Below are positions 24,728-27,874 of a stretch of DNA of 27,874 bases, in pieces. How positions within the stretch are numbered: the first letter of the stretch is position 1; each line of letters begins with the position of its first letter. The notes beneath the pieces were generated by a model. That model did no database searches and was not told the origin of the DNA. It saw only the letters and a list, made by a program, of their open reading frames with translations. Both the position numbers and the translations under genes were made by a program. This stretch comes from Flavobacteriaceae bacterium UBA5079 (GTDB taxonomy: Bacteria > Bacteroidota > Bacteroidia > Flavobacteriales > Flavobacteriaceae). Location of the stretch: the NCBI GenBank assembly GCA_002414705.1, contig DIAL01000018.1:21376-49249 (forward strand). Direction: 5' to 3'.

Positions 24728-25078
24728 ATGCAAAAGCAATGTCCAGAATGTGGCGAAAAAATTGTTGGTAGAATAGACAAAAAATTCTGTAGCGATGCGT
24801 GTAGAAACTCCTATAATAATCGGATAAATACAGATAGTAAAAACCTAATTAGAAACACCAATAACAGATTGCGTAAAAATTACCGCATTTTGGAAGAACT
24901 AAATCCTGAACAAAAAACCAAATCATCACGCGCTAAACTCATTGAAAAAGGTTTCGATTTTAATTATTTTACGAGTATATACACCACCAAAGCTGGAACA
25001 GTTTACTATTTTGTTTATGACCAAGGCTATTTGCCACTTGAAGGCGATTATTATGCTTTGGTAAAACGAGAAGGGTAA
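24728..25078 (+). CDS. Small zinc-ribbon protein of unknown function
   Basis: A 116-residue cytoplasmic protein. CPEC at 5-8 and the later CSDAC at 22-26 form a four-cysteine zinc ribbon (CxxC...CxxxC) in the N-terminal 30 residues, typical of short DUF2116-like zinc-binding modules. The middle is a basic, Asn-rich helix (NRLRKNYRILEELNPEQKTK) and the C-terminal half is beta-rich (KAGTVYYFVYDQGYLPL). DNA or RNA binding is possible but not shown. The ATG at 24728 is chosen; the longer frame from 24665 reads back through the end of the upstream gene in another frame. The gene converges on the CBS gene, 3 bp apart. Confidence 0.78.
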   Translation: MQKQCPECGEKIVGRIDKKFCSDACRNSYNNRINTDSKNLIRNTNNRLRKNYRILEELNPEQKTKSSRAKLIEKGFDFNYFTSIYTTKAGTVYYFVYDQGYLPLEGDYYALVKREG

Positions 25079-25081
25079 TTT

Positions 25082-25549
25082 TTACTTCCAATTTTGACCC
25101 TTAAGCTGCATGGCTGCTTTTAAAATATCTTTCTGACTAATCTGACCAATTAATTTCCCTTCTTGAACGATTGGAAAACGTCTAATTTTGGAATCTAAAA
25201 ATTTTTTGGCTGCTTCAAAAACATCCATATTACCATCAATGGTTTCTACATGTTTCACCATTCTATTTTCTACAATATCCTGTTCAATTGGCATATTGTA
25301 ATAATGACTTTCACTAATCTGTTTTAAACAATCACCTTCAGATATAATTCCAACGAGCTCATTATTGGCATTCACTACTGGACCGCCTGAAATTTTATTT
25401 GAAATTAACGAATGGATTACTTCATCAACTGTTTGCTCTGGTTTAAACGTAATTAAATCGCGCGACATATAATCGCTAACCTTTAATTGCTGATTTACGG
25501 TGGAATTATTTTGCTGCTTTCGCGCACCTTGAAAACTTTTAATACCCAT
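25082..25549 (-). CDS. CBS-pair (Bateman domain) protein
   Basis: A 155-residue protein consisting of a basic N-terminal tail (about 1-25) and two CBS domains in tandem. The first is about 28-78 (MSRDLITFKPEQTVDEVIHS, then GGPVVNANNELVGIISEGD). The second is about 98-150 (MVKHVETIDGNMDVFEAAK, then RRFPIVQEGKLIGQISQKD). CBS pairs bind adenosine nucleotides or related ligands and usually regulate an attached or partner enzyme. Here no catalytic domain is fused and no partner is adjacent, so the target is unknown. It lies on the minus strand, divergent from the M28 peptidase gene. Confidence 0.9.
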   Translation of the reverse strand: MGIKSFQGARKQQNNSTVNQQLKVSDYMSRDLITFKPEQTVDEVIHSLISNKISGGPVVNANNELVGIISEGDCLKQISESHYYNMPIEQDIVENRMVKHVETIDGNMDVFEAAKKFLDSKIRRFPIVQEGKLIGQISQKDILKAAMQLKGQNWK

Positions 25550-25623
25550 AATTTTAGATGTTTATGATTTTAAATATAAAGAATTTAGCCCAGTTTTCCT
25601 AAACCGTTAAGACAAGTTTAAGA

Positions 25624-25654
25624 TTGCTTATAATTTTATGTATTTTTATATTTT
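25624..25654 (+). promoter_or_regulatory. Possible promoter of the M28 peptidase gene
   Basis: TTG at 25624-25626, a 20-bp spacer and TATATTTT at 25647-25654, which misses the last base of the -7 consensus. The ATG lies 20 bp further on. An alternative TAATTTTA sits at 25631. Confidence 0.35.
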
Positions 25655-25674
25655 ATAACAAACTACCAAAACGC

Positions 25675-27874
25675 ATGCTTAAAAAATTAATTGCTTTAAT
25701 ACTTATTGTTATTGCTGTTTACTGGAGTTTTTCGGTGTTATTACCTAGTAAGATTACAAAATTTGATACGCCTGAAAATCAGTTTTCAACAGAACGCGCT
25801 TTGGTTCATTTAAAACACATATCCAAAGCACCACATTACTTAGGAAATGCTGAACATAGTCAAGTTAGAAAATACATTATTCAGCAATTAGAGGCTTTGG
25901 GTTTAGAAACTGAAATTCAAGAAGCTTTTTCTATGAGTCAATGGGGAAACGTATCCAAACCAAAAAATATCATAGCGCGTTACAAAGGTTCAGAAAACGG
26001 CAAAGCTTTAGTTTTATTAACGCATTATGATAGTCAACCACATTCCTCTTTTGGTGCTAGTGATGCAGGATCTGGTGTTGTAACGATTCTAGAAAGTCTT
26101 CGCGCTTATATAAGTGAGAATAAAACACCCAAGAATGATATTATAATTGTTATCACAGATGGTGAAGAATTGGGATTAAATGGTGCCGATATTTTTGTAA
26201 ACCAACATCCTTGGGCAAAAAATGTGGGATTGGTATTAAATTTTGAAGCACGTGGTTCTGGTGGACCTAGTTATATGCTTATTGAAACCAACCAAGGAAA
26301 TGCGGAACTTATGAAGCATTTTGTTGCCGCTAATCCAGAATTTCCTGTAGCCAATTCTCTTGCTTATAGCATTTATAAAATGTTACCAAATGATACCGAT
26401 TTAACACGATTTAGAGAAGATGGCAATATAGATGGTTTTAACTTTGCTTTTATTGATGACCATTTTGATTACCACACGGCTCTAGATACTTATGACCGTT
26501 TAGACCGAAATACCTTGGAGCACCAAGGCAGTTATTTAATGCCGCTACTCTATTATTTTTCTGAAGCAGATTTAGCCACTGTAAAAAGTACAGAAGATTA
26601 TATTTATTTTACCGTACCGCTTTTTAAAACTGTTATTTATCCGTTTTCTTGGATTTTCCCGATGCTTATTTTAGCTCTTTTAGGATTTATTGGACTTTTA
26701 ATTTATGGTTTTAAACGGGAAGCATTTATAGGGTCGGAAATTGGTCGTGGTTTTGCAGCTTTCTTTATATCGCTGCTTTCGGCTGGAAGCATAGGCTTTG
26801 GCTTATGGTTTCTTTTAAAACAACTTTATCCGCAATATGGTGAAATGCTTCATGGTTTTACCTACAATGGTCATTTGTATATTTTAGCGTTTTCTTTTTT
26901 AGCTTTAGCTATTTGTTTTTGGGTATATAGTAAATTTCATAAACCAGAAAATACCGCTAGCTTATATATTGCGCCTTTATTTTTCTGGTTGTTAATTTGC
27001 ACACTAGTGGCTTTTGTATTGCCAGGAGCAAGCTTTTTTGTTATTCCTGTTTTCTTCGGATTAATAACCTTGTTTGTGTTAATTAGACAAAAAAAACCCA
27101 ATCTCATTTTATTAACACTTTTAGGCTTCCCTGTTCTAACTATTATGGTACCATTTGTAAAAATGTTTCCGGTAGGGCTCGGCTTAAAAATTCTTTTTGT
27201 TTCCTGCATTTTAGTCGTTTTAATTTTTGGATTACTAGCTTCTGTTTTTGGCTTTCTAAAGCATAAAAAGTTGTGGGCTTACTTGTTTTTAATTGTATGC
27301 ATTATATGTTTGGTAGTTGCTAATATTCAATCTGATTTTTCTGAAGACAGACCCAAACCCAACAGTTTAAATTACGTTTTGGACAGTAATTCCAACACAG
27401 CAGTTTGGGCAACGTATGATGACATTTTAGATGCCTATACCAAGCCCTATTTAACAAATTCGCCTGATAATGCAACGCTATTAAATGAAAACACATTGGG
27501 AAGTAAATATAAATCGGGATTTACGTTCACCAAAAATGCTCCTGTAGAAGCGCTTAAAAAACCTGAAATCACGATTCTATCGGATACTATAATAGGGGAG
27601 TTCCGTGATATAACGCTTCAATTTAAATCTGAAAGAAACGCAGAACGCATAGAGGTATTTGCTGATAGCATGATGGTTTTTAACAAGGCAATTATAAATG
27701 ATGTTCCTGCTACAAAATCTAAAAAATCGGATGCCGTTTTTAAAGAACGCTTTAACAACCGTCTGTTTACCTATTATGTGTCAGATAATGAACCGTTAGT
27801 CATGCGTTTATCCGTTCCAAAGAACCAAAAAACAACATTGCAGTTTTATGAAGCAACTTATGATTTGCTGAAGA
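25675..27874 (+). CDS. ERMP1-like M28 membrane metallopeptidase, 5' part
   Basis: Open from the ATG at 25675 to the right edge (733 codons) with no stop. Residues 4-23 form an N-terminal membrane anchor. Residues about 40-310 are an M28 zinc peptidase: His117 in LTHYDS, bridging Asp130 in SDAGSGV, Glu164-Glu165 in DGEELGLNGA, Glu191 in NFEARG and His267 in YHTALDT, which is the full set of ligands and catalytic acid. After it come about eight hydrophobic segments (residues about 320-550) and then a soluble C-terminal domain that runs off the window. This layout resembles eukaryotic ERMP1 and yeast vacuolar membrane protease, and bacterial homologues are common in Bacteroidetes. Substrate unknown; the 3' end is missing only because the window ends. 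Confidence 0.88.
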   Translation, partial: MLKKLIALILIVIAVYWSFSVLLPSKITKFDTPENQFSTERALVHLKHISKAPHYLGNAEHSQVRKYIIQQLEALGLETEIQEAFSMSQWGNVSKPKNIIARYKGSENGKALVLLTHYDSQPHSSFGASDAGSGVVTILESLRAYISENKTPKNDIIIVITDGEELGLNGADIFVNQHPWAKNVGLVLNFEARGSGGPSYMLIETNQGNAELMKHFVAANPEFPVANSLAYSIYKMLPNDTDLTRFREDGNIDGFNFAFIDDHFDYHTALDTYDRLDRNTLEHQGSYLMPLLYYFSEADLATVKSTEDYIYFTVPLFKTVIYPFSWIFPMLILALLGFIGLLIYGFKREAFIGSEIGRGFAAFFISLLSAGSIGFGLWFLLKQLYPQYGEMLHGFTYNGHLYILAFSFLALAICFWVYSKFHKPENTASLYIAPLFFWLLICTLVAFVLPGASFFVIPVFFGLITLFVLIRQKKPNLILLTLLGFPVLTIMVPFVKMFPVGLGLKILFVSCILVVLIFGLLASVFGFLKHKKLWAYLFLIVCIICLVVANIQSDFSEDRPKPNSLNYVLDSNSNTAVWATYDDILDAYTKPYLTNSPDNATLLNENTLGSKYKSGFTFTKNAPVEALKKPEITILSDTIIGEFRDITLQFKSERNAERIEVFADSMMVFNKAIINDVPATKSKKSDAVFKERFNNRLFTYYVSDNEPLVMRLSVPKNQKTTLQFYEATYDLLK

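Overview
The window comes from a low-GC Bacteroidetes chromosome, most likely a member of the Flavobacteriaceae. The support is protein family content, signal peptides of the 'FSQ'/'FAQ' type, the near absence of Shine-Dalgarno sequences, and promoters of the Bacteroidetes form TTG-N(~19)-TAnnTTTG. It looks like ordinary chromosomal housekeeping DNA. I see no rRNA or tRNA gene, insertion sequence, prophage, CRISPR array or origin. Genes are tightly packed and no gene-free stretch exceeds 300 bases; the longest are about 6617-6827, 14565-14769 and 23364-23530.

Layout. 1-357 is the 3' end of a VOC/glyoxalase-fold gene. 362-4949 is a minus-strand cluster reading GNAT acetyltransferase (SSAT-like), aspartate kinase, a two-domain OlsF-like acyltransferase and a secreted carboxypeptidase-regulatory-like protein, with junctions that overlap or are 1-23 bp apart. 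5068-6075 is class I fructose-1,6-bisphosphatase, which converges on a TerB-like gene across a shared terminator. 6828-11516 is mfd followed by a TlpA-like thioredoxin. 11547-13535 holds yraN, a membrane-anchored OmpR-type winged-helix regulator and, divergent from it, a lipoprotein. 13548-14564 is an S66 LD-carboxypeptidase and 14770-16854 is metG, followed by an unknown secreted protein and an NlpE-META lipoprotein. 19277-22942 is a methyltransferase-tex-deacetylase operon. After it come a short ssb (minus), a spermidine-synthase-like methyltransferase, a frameshifted DUF6265-like gene, a zinc-ribbon protein, a CBS-pair protein (minus) and a truncated ERMP1-like M28 peptidase.

How the genes work together. 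Most are core functions: transcription-coupled repair (Mfd), nucleic-acid-associated Tex, translation (MetG), lysine/threonine/methionine entry (aspartate kinase), gluconeogenesis (Fbp), peptidoglycan recycling (LD-carboxypeptidase), amino-lipid synthesis (OlsF-like) and envelope proteins. The most unusual material is non-coding or cryptic. Four TTKACA hexamers at about 11 bp spacing lie between the winged-helix regulator and the lipoprotein. Three GTTTGTA repeats spaced exactly 10 bp lie just upstream of a textbook promoter that probably makes a leaderless mRNA. Three short, apparently dispersed repeat elements sit in frame inside mfd, metG and tex. I found no clearly new defence or mobile system.
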